NCBI GenBank assembly: GCA_900291925.1 | Contig: UWYS01000003.1 | Span: 124,001-188,000, forward strand | Source: Thecaphora thlaspeos | Taxonomy: Eukaryota > Basidiomycota > Ustilaginomycetes > Urocystidales > Glomosporiaceae | DNA: 64,000 bases | Direction: 5' to 3' | Shown: positions 32,907 through 43,550 of the stretch, piece after piece | Layout of the letters: every line of letters starts with the position of its first letter | Position numbering within the stretch: position 1 is the stretch's first letter | The notes under the pieces: generated by a model | What the model saw: the letters and a program-made list of their open reading frames with translations, nothing else | Told to the model about the DNA's origin: nothing | Database searches by the model: none | Program-made: the position numbers and the translations under genes

Positions 32907-33388
32907 AGACGTCGACATCGTCGTTGCGTCTGCCAGCCTGCCTCTGCTACCTCGACGGTCGAAGCAAGAATCCCGCCTGTCGATCTCGGGCGAGAAGGGA
33001 ATACGCGACAGGGTGACTTGCTGCTCGTGTGAGGCGGGCCATCAAATAGAAGCTCTGTTCAAGTCGCGCAAAATGACCGACTTGAAAAAAGGCCCCAGCA
33101 GGCCGCAAATTAGAAAGCCACTGGGCGAGGGGAAAAAAGAAAAAAAGAATGGGCGAGTGCAGCGGGGCCGGAAGAAAGCGAGGCCTGACCCACGACTACA
33201 TCCACTGGCCTTCGCTCGGCACCACCTCCAACTCCATCTCCATCTCCATCTCCATCTCCATTTCCATTTCCATTTCCATCTACCATCCCTCCGCGCCCAT
33301 CCGATTCGACACGACATGACATCAGGGTCCGTCCTTCTCCTCATCCTGATCCCTCTCTCATTGATCCACACGGAATCGCCCTCTCAGA
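32907..33388. other. Spacer with promoter and leader of uS5m gene
   Basis: 482 bp. Apart from an A-rich patch near 33,080-33,165, the stretch ends in a pyrimidine-rich leader containing a hexanucleotide repeat at 33232-33279. No coding signal was seen. It should hold the promoter of the mitochondrial ribosomal protein gene. Confidence 0.4.
33232..33279 (+). repeat. 8 x 6-bp tandem repeat (CTCCAT then TTCCAT)
   Basis: Five CTCCAT units are followed by three TTCCAT units, ending 110 bp upstream of the uS5m start codon. The C-to-T difference is confined to the last three units, so the array probably grew from two founder units. It lies in the presumed 5' untranslated region or core promoter. 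Confidence 0.85.
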
Positions 33389-34684
33389 ATGCTGTCACGG
33401 ACCGCTACTAGCGCCGCTTCGGCGCTCCCTTCGACATGCTTGGCGGCGGCGGCGGCGGCCAAGCGCTCCTTTTCAGCGTGCGGTTCCCGCAGCAACAGCA
33501 ACTCGTCCTTCTCGTCCTCCGCCTCGTCGGCGTCCTCTCCGGTCGCACAGTCTCCTTCCTCCGCTTCGTCGAGCAACGCCGCCGCCTCTTCCTCTTCGTC
33601 GTCGTCCTCAACACCACAACAGCAGCAGCAGAACCAACAAGCGAAGAAAACGATCCCCTCTGACTCGCCGATCCTCGACAAGGTGTTACCGCTCTCCTTT
33701 CCTTCAAAGACGTTGCGCTCTTTTCCCTCTCTGCTGCGCTTCGCCGACCCGGTGCTCGATCCGCACCCTTCCAGCGTCCACTGCTCGCAGCCTATCAGCC
33801 GGACCCCCTACCCTTCCAGCGTGACGATGTACAACGAGCCCAAGCACTTTGAGCCCGCGCCGCCGCGCGCCGAGTCGCTCGTCCTCTCTGGCAGCTCAGA
33901 CTCGGACGAGGTCAATTCGGAGCGGTACCTCTCGACCGTCACGCCGCTCTCGGTGCAGGAGGTGCGCAACCTCCACCGACACGCCATCGTCGTCAAGCGA
34001 GTTGTTCACATGACGACAAAGGGCAAGGACTCGAGCATGTACGCCCTCGTCATCGCCGGCAACGGCAACGGGCTCGTCGGCTACGGAGAGGGCAAGGATA
34101 CCAACGCCTCCAAGGCCGGGAGGAAGGCCTTCCACCAGGCCGTCAAGAACTTCGACAGCGTCGCCATCCACGTCGGCAGCGACGGCTCGCGCACCGTAGA
34201 GACACAGCTCGAGGCAAAGTGGGGCGCTTCGACCGTCATCCTCCGACCCAGGCCTGCAGGTGAGTTCGGTATGCCGTCGCCGAGGGGCGCGAGAGGAAGA
34301 CGGCGACGAATGACCCATTGCAGAGGCCAATACTCCTCGGCCCCGCCGGCTATGTATGCTGACCCTCTACCCCTTCTCGTCACCTACTCGCCATCACCCT
34401 TCGCAGGCTTCGGTCTCCGCGTGCCGCCCGTCATCCACGCCCTCTGCCGCTCAGCCGGCATCACCGACCTGAGCGCCGCCATCCTTGGCTCTACTAACCC
34501 GGTCAACGTCGTCAAGGCCGCGCTGCAGATCCTCTGGGGCGGTGCCGCGCCGCTCGGCCTCGGCGGCGCCAAGGAGGGCAATCTTAGGAGGAAGGACAAG
34601 GGTCAGGGCATGCGCGGACGCGTCGACATTGAGCGGAGCAGAGGCAGGAGGATCCAGGAGGTCCGTCTCGACGGTGGCAGGTAG
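33389..34684 (+). CDS. MRPS5: Mitochondrial small-subunit ribosomal protein uS5m
   Basis: Exons 33389-34259 and 34407-34684 (phase 1, GTGAGT...CGCAG) give 382 aa. The N terminus (MLSRTATSAASALP..., rich in Ser, Ala and Arg, almost no acidic residues) looks like a mitochondrial targeting peptide, followed by a Ser/Gln-rich linker to about residue 85. The uS5 N-terminal RNA-binding fold begins at HRHAIVVKRVVHMTTKGKD and continues through VAGNGNGLVGYGEGK-like sequence; the C-terminal S5 domain begins at GFGLRVPPVIHALCRSAG and includes STNPVNVVKAALQIL. It is a core protein of the mitoribosome small subunit, involved in decoding accuracy. The 147-bp intron is a multiple of three with no in-frame stop, so unspliced RNA would encode an insertion rather than a truncation. 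Family assignment is firm. Confidence 0.9.
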   Translation: MLSRTATSAASALPSTCLAAAAAAKRSFSACGSRSNSNSSFSSSASSASSPVAQSPSSASSSNAAASSSSSSSSTPQQQQQNQQAKKTIPSDSPILDKVLPLSFPSKTLRSFPSLLRFADPVLDPHPSSVHCSQPISRTPYPSSVTMYNEPKHFEPAPPRAESLVLSGSSDSDEVNSERYLSTVTPLSVQEVRNLHRHAIVVKRVVHMTTKGKDSSMYALVIAGNGNGLVGYGEGKDTNASKAGRKAFHQAVKNFDSVAIHVGSDGSRTVETQLEAKWGASTVILRPRPAGEFGMPSPRGARGRRRRMTHCRGQYSSAPPAMYADPLPLLVTYSPSPFAGFGLRVPPVIHALCRSAGITDLSAAILGSTNPVNVVKAALQILWGGAAPLGLGGAKEGNLRRKDKGQGMRGRVDIERSRGRRIQEVRLDGGR

Positions 34685-35124
34685 AGCCGTCTTTCCCATC
34701 TGCCTGTACTGCACTACCTCATCTCCTCTCGCAGCCCGCCGCGTCTTGGTGGAATTGCAGAGAGGTCTTCTGAAGCCGCTTTTATCGGACCGAGAGTTGT
34801 CGGACGCCAGAAGATCAAAGCGCGCGCTTCGCGTTGCGACAGACAGGCAGAGTGGCGAACGCGTCGACGAAGATGGAGTAGTTCGATGAAAGGCGAAAGA
34901 GAGGTTGGAAAAGAGAAGAGGGCAGGGAGAGTACAAAAGCGACGGATTACGCCAAAGCAGACGGATCAAAGGAGCAGAGTCGGGCGACACTAACAGCAGA
35001 GGGAGCCACGGCTAAGCGGATTGTCTCGGCGCGGATGCCTGGGAGCGGGCAAAAAGCAGGACCAGCCTTGATATCGTCCCTCCTTTCTTTCAGTGCCGAC
35101 GTTGCCGCGAGGCTACGGCCATGC
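34685..35124. other. Convergent 3' spacer
   Basis: 440 bp between the uS5m stop and the stop of the minus-strand 61-aa gene. No coding signal; expected to contain both 3' untranslated regions. Confidence 0.4.
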
Positions 35125-35756
35125 TCATACGTTGACCTTGGTCAGCTTTTTCAGGGTCCTGTTGACGGTCGTATGGGTGTTGTCCTTCTTGGTGTAGCCG
35201 ACCCAGGCCACCTCTACAATAGCGGGCGCGAGCCCGGGGAAGGTAAAGGACGGGTGAAGATGAGCTCCATCCCACGGTCAGCGAATGGCCTCCATCTGCT
35301 CGAGCCAGGCGATGGGTTCGCAGAACGGCGGCGGCAAACTCACGGTCACCGGCGTCGTTCAAGTGGAAGGCCATGATGACGCCCTCTGCCTTGTTCGCGC
35401 CGATACTAAACAGGACTGTAGACGTCGGCGATGGAGGTGGCGGCGGCGGTGGAGTCGTGAGTGGCGATGAAGAAGCATCAGCGTAGTGAGGGTGCGGGGG
35501 ACGACTCGGTATCGAAGGTACGCCAGAGACGAGACGAGATGGAGCGTCTTGCTCGGCGACGACAGCGAGAGCTTCCCTTTGCGCCTACTTACCCCTGTCG
35601 CCAACTGTAATGGTGCGAGGGAAGAGATGGCGAGAAAAAACCAAGCGGTGGCCTTGTCAGCGATGTGAGAAAGCTTGAGCGGTAGCCCTGATCGCTCTCT
35701 GACCTCGAGAAGTTATGCCCGCCGTTTTCACTCTTGAACATTTCCGTAGAAACCAT
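35125..35756 (-). CDS. Uncharacterised 61-aa protein, paralogue A of a head-to-head pair
   Basis: Three exons on the minus strand: 35756-35732, 35415-35344 and 35213-35125, totalling 186 nt including stop. Exon 1 encodes MVSTEMFK and splits an Ile codon (A + TC) over a GTGAAA...CTACAG intron of 316 bp. Exon 2 encodes LFSIGANKAEGVIMAF and onward. Exon 3, after a GTGAGT...TGTAG intron of 130 bp, encodes QVAWVGYTKKDNTHTTVNR and ends KLTKVNV. No ORF over 60 codons reveals it. The model rests on colinear alignment with the plus-strand gene at 36907: matching residues, same lengths between blocks, and identical splice phases. No signal peptide or membrane segment is seen; the pattern suggests a small beta-alpha-beta-alpha-beta fold (inference). 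I do not recognise the family. The first donor is weak, so exon 1 is the least certain part. Confidence 0.72.
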
Positions 35757-36906
35757 CCTAGATGCTAGACGTGATGTCACCAGTGGGTTTTCGCGCTGGA
35801 GAGAAGATGAGTGTAAGAGGGGTAGCTTGGTCGGTGGGAGCGTCGATGAGGGCTAAGCGTGTGTGTATGCGTGTTGTGGGTGTCGTCGAGTCCGGAAACG
35901 AGATAGGACGTTAAGCGGAGGATGTGGAAGGAAGGAAAGAAGGGGAGGGAAGGACGGAAAGGGACCGTGGCGAGGAGAGGTATTCTGGGGGTGGCGTCCT
36001 GAGGCGGCCAGGCAACGCGAGGCGAAGGCGAAGGAGCCTTCCAACTCAAGCCCGCTCGAGCCAGGACGTAGCCGCGGTCGACGCTCAGTCCAGCCCAGCC
36101 CGGCCAGCCTCTGCTTGTCGCGGGTCCAGCCAGCGGACGCACGCACAAGCCATGGCCAGCGAAGAGGGCCTCGCGACCCTTGCAGAGAGACTCGACCTGG
36201 TGAGGCGGCTCTCTCCCGCTTGCCTCTGCCTCTGGGTCTGACTCAGGTGCTGCCCCCTCCCTGTCCTGCTGCCCCAACCGCTCTCCTCCGAAGTCGGTGG
36301 GGCGGCGGCATCATCGCCTGCCGACCGCCCTGTCTAGCCTCTCTCAGCCTGAAAGCGAGCGACCGAGCGTGAGCGCGATCGCGACGAGGCCCATTTCTCA
36401 CGAGGTCGCGCCCAGGCCGAGCGAGGCGACGCTGACCTCGAATCCAGCGGGGTGGCGGCGGCTGCCGTTGAGCTTGCGCGCGCCTCCAGGGATGGCAAGG
36501 CAGGCGGGCGGGCTGGCCGGCGACCCTGGCGCTCGATGGAGTCCCGAGGCGCGCCGCCGCCGGCGCTTCTGGCCAAGGCTTGCTTTTGACTGACTCGCGC
36601 ACTGGGAGGGGGAGGCCGTGTGCTGGGCTCCCAATCGCGGCGGTGGCTCGAGGCTGAGCAGCCGCCACTCGCCCCTCCCTTTTAAGGCCTGCCGTCTTCC
36701 CTCCCTCCTCGCCACCCGCTCCCTCCTCCCCTTCTCTCCTCCTCGCATCCACATCCGCCCCATCGAGTTGCAATCTGCCGAGTCCGTTCCCTTGCCACAT
36801 CCTCACATGCAACCATCTTCTCAACAACCTCCCAAAGCACGCACCTCCGCTCCTCTTGCAAAAATCCACCTGCAACCAAGCCAACACCCCGTCCACCCCT
36901 TTCGAC
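35757..36906. promoter_or_regulatory. 1.15-kb bidirectional promoter region of the paralogous small-gene pair
   Basis: The two small paralogous genes are transcribed away from each other from the ends of this region, so it must contain both promoters. The right half (about 36,660-36,900) is strongly C/T-rich on the plus strand, like other leaders here. A lone exon-like element lies inside: ATG at 36152 (context AAGCCATGG) followed by 16 codons ending at a GTGAGG donor; no continuation could be found. No defined binding site was recognised. Confidence 0.5.
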
Positions 36907-37638
36907 ATGAGCACCACTACCTACAGAAGTGAGAGATCGAGCAACGTCGGCTTCTGAGCCAGCTCAGAACGTCGGCGTCGCGGACTGACAGCAGCGCCAC
37001 ATGAGGACCACGGTACTGACCGAGCTTGCTCTCTCTTCAATGCTCTTGTCTCTGCCGCCGGGAATCCCTCGCCACCTCGCAGTCGGCGATAAGGGTAGGG
37101 AGCAGGCCATCGGGGTTGCCGCCGCCATCTTCGTCGGCGGCAGAGAGCCAGATTCACCTTGCTCTGCTGAGATGGCACTGATGTCGCTTTTGCCTCTCGC
37201 ATTCGCTCCTCCCTCCGCTTCTGCCCTCTTTGTCGCCATCGCGACGCCTCCGCCTTCGCCTCCACCAGTCCTTTTCAACATCGGCCAGCACGAAGAGGAA
37301 GGCGTCATCAAGGGCTTCGAGGGTGGGTACATCAGACGTCGGGGCGAGGCAGGAACGCTTCAGGCTATTTGCTGCCAATTTCGCTGCTGACTTTCGACTC
37401 TCGGCGGTGATCATCGATGTATGCGCGCTTCAGAAAATGCCAGCCATGAACAAGTCGCCCTGATCGGCTACGTCAAGAAGACCGACAGCCAGCCCACCGT
37501 GATCCACCGCCGCCTCGGTGAGTACGACGAACGGCCACCAATCTAGTCTGCCTGGAAGCGCCACGAAGCATGCTGAGCAACCGCCCCGACTTCTGTTCCC
37601 CTGTGACATCCCCAGAGTCTCTCACCAAGGTCACTTAG
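36907..37638 (+). CDS. Uncharacterised 60-aa protein, paralogue B of a head-to-head pair
   Basis: Four exons: 36907-36928, 37269-37322, 37434-37517 and 37616-37638, 183 nt including stop. The 60-aa product begins MSTTTYRILFNIGQHEEEGV, continues through a block beginning IKGFEENASHEQVALIGY, then VKKTDSQPTVIHRRL, and ends ESLTKVT. Introns are 340, 111 and 98 bp, with donors GTGAGA, GTGGGT and GTGAGT and CAG acceptors. The first two introns fall at exactly the same codon and phase as in paralogue A (Ile split A + TC; third-exon block aligned at QVA). The third intron is present only here. Introns occupy about three quarters of the gene. There is no targeting signal, membrane segment or recognised domain. 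Conservation of residues and intron positions in a second copy is strong evidence that it is real; function unknown. Confidence 0.78.
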
Positions 37639-38214
37639 CCTCGCCGGTCGAGCGGGCCGGAGGGCTCCGCCCGAAGGGCACGTAGCTGCCGTGGCAGCTA
37701 CCGCTGAGGCCATGACGATTCTCTGCTAGGACCTCCCTGCCTGGCCCCCGCTGCCGAGCATTCGCTGCACCCCACGCGCGCTCGAGCTCCACAAACATGC
37801 TGCTTTCCCCTGTCTTCTTTTCCCTCTCGCGTGTGAATTGTTTCCATCTGTTGTATTCATCTCGACGGTCCCGGCCGGGGTCGCCAACCGTCATCGCACG
37901 CGTCGACTGCGTTTCCCGGTCAATCGCATCCTCCTGGTTCTCATGACGCGTCGGTCCTTGTTGATCTTCCCTACCTGCAGTCTGATCATTACGGCCGTGC
38001 TGCGACCATGTGTCGAAAGAATGCCAGATGACTAGCACAGATCACTGGTGCGTGAAGGGCATGTTCTGAAGCTTAGTCCGTCTCGTATACGGTGCGAAGA
38101 AGTTGGCGTAGGGACAAGAAACACGCTGGGGAAGAGCAGAGTTCATGTAGGCGATGCAACGAGAGAGAAGGGCCGCCCAGAGCGACAAAGGCAACTCTGA
38201 CGTCAGAGAAGGGC
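37639..38214. other. Convergent 3' spacer
   Basis: 576 bp between the stop of the 60-aa plus-strand gene and the modelled stop of SEC8 on the minus strand. No supported coding sequence. It may also hold the true SEC8 end if the alternative last-exon model is right. Confidence 0.35.
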
Positions 38215-41200
38215 CTAGATGCCATCGTCGCTATTCTCGCCGGCGACCTCGTGGAGTTCAATGACTGCGGTCGCGGTAACGGGAAGCGGCAGGCGGCAGG
38301 AGAAGGAAGTTCGATCAGGCAGAGGTCAGCGTTTAGCCCTGTCATTCAATCAGAGCGAGCGAAAAGTGGGCGTGCTGGACGCGATACTCACGTAGCATGG
38401 GCGGCGGATTGTCGAGGCCGAGCATGAGGAGCAGCGCCGCCTTGTAGACGTCGAAGCCTTGCTTGTGCTGCTCGGGCGTGGCGCGGATGGCTTCGATAAA
38501 GGCCTGGGGCGTCTCGGAGCTCAGGAGCTCCCAGAACTTACGGCACCGCTCAAAGCTGACCTCGAGCGGCGTCTCCACGATGTTCTTGAGGTTCTGTTGG
38601 AGCGCAAGAACGTTGCGGATCATCTTTGTCACACCGGCGCGGTTGATGGCTCGCAGGTGCTGGACGGACTGGATCAGCAGCGACGTCATCAGCGAAGAAA
38701 GACCGGTGAAGACAAAGCGACGGTCCTCGGGCGTCAGCGTGTCGCTAAAGGCGTCGTCCAGGTTGGCCATCTCGGCGTTGAGGTCGACGATGTGCGGCGA
38801 AGGCTCGATGGCCGTGTCGTCGTTGAGCACGTAGTTGCCCTCCGAGATGGCTTGGCCGAGGTGATAGAGGACGCGGACGCGCAACTCAATCCGCAGCGTA
38901 AAGAGGATGACGTTGGAGAGGTGGCGGTAGACGTTAGGAAGCGCCTCGTACCGCGCCGCCATGTCCTTGCTGAGCGGCAGCTTGAGCTCCTCCTCGGCCG
39001 CTGCGGCGTCGGACCGCTGCTGCTGCTGCAGCGTGTCGATGACCGAAAGGCGCGCCTGCGGCCGCTTCGAGCGCGAAACGTCCTCTTCGGCCGCCTTGAG
39101 GCGCGAGACGTTCGAGAGGAACCACTGCAGACTGTGCTGGAGGTTGCCGAGCGCCAACAGCTTCTTGCGCGACGTCATCATGTCGGGGAAGCCGATCGGC
39201 GGACCGCTTCGCGCCAGCGCCATCTCGAAGCGATTCTCCTGCCCCTGCAGCTCGGCCAGCTTCTCGGCGCTGATGGGCAGCTTCGCCGACGCCGTCTGCT
39301 TCTCCGTCGCTGTCTTCGTTGACGATGGCTGGAGCATTTCAACGAGGCAGGAGTAAAGCTCCGGCCGTTGCGCCCAGGCGGCCGACAGCGTGTACTGCGG
39401 GCTATCGCGAGGCGAGGCGGTTCCGGCGGAGTTGAGACCTCCGGACGACGACGAAGACGCCGTGGTGCCCGACGACGAGTCGACCGTGACGAGATCGCGG
39501 AAGCGCTCGCCGCATCGCTGGTAGTATTGGACGATGGTGGTAATGATGAGGCGCGAGTACGACTCGCGGTGGAACGGCGTCGTCCGGAGCATGGAGTAGA
39601 GACTGTCAATGAGGACAATGACGTTGGTGACCGATTTGACGACCGGCCATGTCGCGGTGCGGCGCGATGCAGGATCTTCCTGGAAGGCGTCGGCGCCGCC
39701 CGTGGCGTTCTGGAAGAGCGACTGCACCTTCTCCTCGAGCTGAGGTAGGAAGATGTCCTGGACAAATTCCTCGAGGAAGGCACTGAAGCCGCGAGACGTC
39801 TCTCCGGCCGCCTCGCTTGGCATCACCATCTGCACCCGCTCGATAAACGCCAACGCGGGCTGAAAGAGGACCGAGACGTTGAACGCGTCCGGCTTGACCA
39901 GCAGGCGGTGACCGCCGCCGGCGTAGTTCTCATCCTGCCGGGCGGATGACACGATGACCTGTTTGGCGGCGCGCGTCGAGGCGAGGCCGGCACCAATCCC
40001 AGCGCCCGCCGCGTCTAGGGGGCTGACGAGGCCGGGCACCGAGGCCCGAAGCGCCGCGGTCAGCGCATCCTCGTGCCGCCGCAGGATGCCGCTCTCGCGC
40101 TTGCCCGCCCTGAGACCAGAGTCGGCCAGCTTGAAGAGCTGCTTACTCCGGTCGCGGCCGAAGCGTCCGCTGCGCAGGACGTCATTGACCGAGACGATCG
40201 CATTGCGGCTCGACGACGACTGCTCGTCATCCATGAGGTAGTCGTGAAGCAGAGTGCGGACCTCGGTTTGGATCGGCTTCCACACCTCGACCAGCGATGC
40301 CACGCCCGATACCTTCTTTGCCGCCAGCTCATCCTTGAAGCCAGTCCTCCCGGCGATCATCCCCGCGACCTCATAGACGACGCGGTGGCCCTGGAGCACC
40401 GCGTCAAGCTTGGAGAAGAGCGTCCAGAAGAGGTCGCGCATCGTCTCGCCCTCGCGCTGCAGGGCGGACGACTCGCCCGCCGAGATCCGCAGCATACTCG
40501 AAACAGGCCGGTTGCCCATGTTGAACGAGGACCGCGACGTCCGGAATGACTCGGAGAACGACTTGGCCAGCGCTGACGAAGAGGCCAGCAGGACCGACTC
40601 TGGCCGCAGCGCCGTCGAGAAGCGCCGCATCGGCTCGCTCCGCGCATCGACCTCGTCGATCGTCGCGTCGACAAGCTGGTGGACCTCGATTGCGAGGCGC
40701 TGGCTGATGGTCTCGAGTGCCGTGCCCAACTTGCCCAGCCTCGCCAGGCTCTCAAGCAGCATCTCGATGTAGAGGAAGCTGTCGGCTTCGGGGTTCTGGT
40801 CAAAGTCGGCGGCGCCCACGTCGACACCGAAGCTGTCGCCTACAGACCTCGACAATGACGTGCCGATGCCGTTGACGCTGGTCGCCACCTCTCCCGTCAG
40901 CGCCGAGAGGGATGCGCTCGCGGTCAAGCCGACGTCTGGGATGTCGGAGGCCAGATTGGGATCAAAGGCGGGTCTCACGCCGAGCGTCTGCAGGTAGCGC
41001 GTCAGCTTGAGCGGCTTCCTGCTCTGGCCGTCCTGGCCCGGGGCGGCCGGGTTCGGCGATGACTGTCCGCTTTGGTCGCTTGGCGCGAGACCGCGGACGT
41101 TGGAGTAGGTGAAGCCAAAGTCAACGGCAGGCAGTGCATCCTGTCCGGCAACATAGCCCTTCCATCGAGCGTCGCAGAAGTAGCTCTTGAGGTATAGATG

Positions 41201-42950
41201 ATTGTGGAGCTCCTCGATCAGGATCTCGAGCATGGCCTGCTCCTGCCCCTTGAGGTATGCGCGCAGGTCGGAGGTGGCACCGACCTCGACGATCTCGGGC
41301 TTGTCGATCGTCTTGAGCGAGCGGACCAGCAGGTTGACCGCCTGCAGGAAGCGTTTCTCCGACATGAGGTTCTCCAGCCGGTCCGGCACGCCCTTGAGGT
41401 GGTCCACGACATCGAGGAGGCGGAGCGACTCCTTGACCGCCTGTGAACGCTGCCACATCTGGACCAAATCGGCTCGCTTGGCCCCGAGCGCCTCGCGAGA
41501 ATCCCGCAGCCTTCGCCGCGCTCCAGAGACGCTGTTCTGCGCTGCCGTCAGCGATAGCAGCACGCTGTTGTGCAGCGTGATGGCGGTGGCGAAGGATTCG
41601 TAGTGGTCTGTGCGGGAGAAGACGTTGTGAGCCGCAGGAGAGAGGGACGAGTTCGGCCAGCTGAGCAGGCTGCGAGAAAGAACGTCGTTGTAAGGCTTCG
41701 CACTCACCATCGACGGTTCCCTGGAGCGCTGTCTCTATCAGCCCCTTGATGCTGTCAAAGTCATGCCGGTTGGCGCCGAGGGAGCTCTGATCGAGCATCG
41801 AGAGCGCGAGCGCGACCGAATTAAAGTCGTCGTCGGCCACAAAGGGCCACTCGGCCTTGACCTTGCGCAGGACTGCATTGATCTCGCGGAAGCCCCTCTC
41901 ATCGCCGCGGTCGACGTAGTCCTCGAGCGGACGCCTGGTTCCGGACTGAACGTCGGAGATCTTCTTTTCCGTCTTGCGCCGCCGCGTCTCTTCCTCTACC
42001 GTGGTACCCCTCATGATCCTCGCCGCCTGGTGTTTTCGGCCTGCAGCGCTGAGGGCCGAGAGCACGGTGCCGAGAGCGGCGGGCTGGTCGTCGTGCGTCA
42101 ATGAGCCGAGCGGTGCACCGGACCGCCTCTTCGACGAGCTGCTGTTGGTCCCGCCGTTGCCCGTGTGGTTTCCCAGACCGCCGGGTACGGACAATCGGTT
42201 GCCGCTGGTGTTGAAATAGAAGTTGCCGCCGTTTTCTGGTGGATCGATGGGGGAGATGCCGCCGTAAATGATGTCCTCGTCGCCAGAAGAAATGCCGCTG
42301 TCGCGTCTGTCAGAAGAGGTGCTGGCGACTTGGGCCATCAGCTGTGCCGAGCGGGCGCGTCGGTCGGGCTGCGAGGTGGGTTGTGACTGCTGCTGCTGCT
42401 GGCTGCGGGAGGCGCTAAGGAGATCGCGACCGGGGCCAGCGCCCGATCTGCTGGCCGAGGCCGAGGTTGGCGGGGACGTTTGCGCTGGTGCAAAAGCGGC
42501 AGCGGCGGACGTGCCGGGGACAATGCGCAGCGAAGGTCTGGCCATTATGCTGCTGCGCTCTAGCCCGTCCACTGTAGGCGCTTGCTGAGGTCGGCGGACG
42601 GACCGCGCCGGCCTCAGCGGCGAAGTGGGCCTTCCCATAGCGTTGGCGGCGGCGGCTGCGCTGGTCATCATGGCGAAGCTCGCAGTCGACTGATTAGTCG
42701 GGCTGCCGGAACGCTGGACCGTGCCGCCGTGACCGGATCGGCCGTCGAGCTGGGAGATCCAGTCTGAGGGCACGAGGCCACCGAAAGACAGCCCAGCATT
42801 AACGTTGCTGGGAACCTGTCTCGTGTGCCCGCCGACCGGGCTCGTCACGGCATAGGTCTCGGGAGAGCCGCGAGCGGTGCCGGACCCCAGGCTAGTGTTT
42901 TCATGCTTGATCCGCGAGCGCAAGTCCTTGATCGTATTGTGCCGCGACAT
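38215..42950 (-). CDS. SEC8: Exocyst complex component Sec8
   Basis: Exons 42950-41708, 41607-38392 and 38264-38215 give about 1502 aa. Intron 1 (GTGAGT...CGCACAG, 100 bp, phase 1) joins LQGTVD to DHYESFATAITLHNS, restoring the conserved Sec8 N-terminal region that also includes RKVKAEWPFVADDDFNSVAL and the helical stretch KGVPDRLENLMSEKRFLQAV. The first 330 residues are Ser/Pro-rich and disordered; the rest is helical, as in exocyst rods. Sec8 tethers secretory vesicles at growth sites, which matters for polar tip growth. The start context is near-ideal (CCACCATGTCG). The last exon adds 16 codons (LIELHEVAGENSDDGI) through a GTGAGT...CCGCAG intron of 127 bp; a nearer acceptor (GACAG, about 38344) gives a longer, less plausible tail. 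The gene is divergent from the methyltransferase gene. Confidence 0.88.
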
Positions 42951-43550
42951 GGTGGGGCGGAGAGCGGCGGCCGGGTCGATGATGCAAGTCTACCGCTGCC
43001 GCTGCTGCTACGCGTACAGTAGTAGAAAGAGTAGCGAAGACGTTGACAGACAGCTTTCGAAGTCTCGATGAAGCAGCACGGCTGTGTGAGAGGTTCCCGC
43101 CCCGGCCGAGCTGTCCCGCCCGTCTTCGAAGCTGGGAGGGTCAGGGCGAACGGGAAGGTCCGAGTGCCGTTGCGAGGCTGGCGTAAGGCGTGAGACTGGG
43201 GGCGGAGCGTGACCGAGACCGAGATCAAAGGCAAGCGTGCGGGTATGTGATGAAGAGAGAGAGGCAGGGGACGAGCGAGTGCGAGGACAACGGCAGCCTG
43301 GCTTGATGATGATGATGCAGTTGTGAGCCCCCGCGGAGGCCGCAGGATGGCCCGAACATCCCCTTCCCGCAAGCGGAGCCGAGTGTCTCCTAGCGCTGGT
43401 TGGTGCCGTTGTTGGACTCTGGAAGGAGGGCCTCATGGCCTCTTTTCCGTGACCAGCCAACTCCAACTCACCTGCCACACCACCATCAGCCCCCCGCCAG
43501 CCCACACGACGACCTACCTCAGACCCCCAGACCGCTGACAATCAGCAACC
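42951..43550. promoter_or_regulatory. 600-bp divergent promoter, SEC8 and methyltransferase
   Basis: The start codons of SEC8 (minus, 42950) and the methyltransferase (plus, 43551) face away from each other across exactly 600 bp. No gene is seen inside. The sides adjoining each ATG are pyrimidine-rich on the respective coding strand. No specific factor site was identified. Confidence 0.5.
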
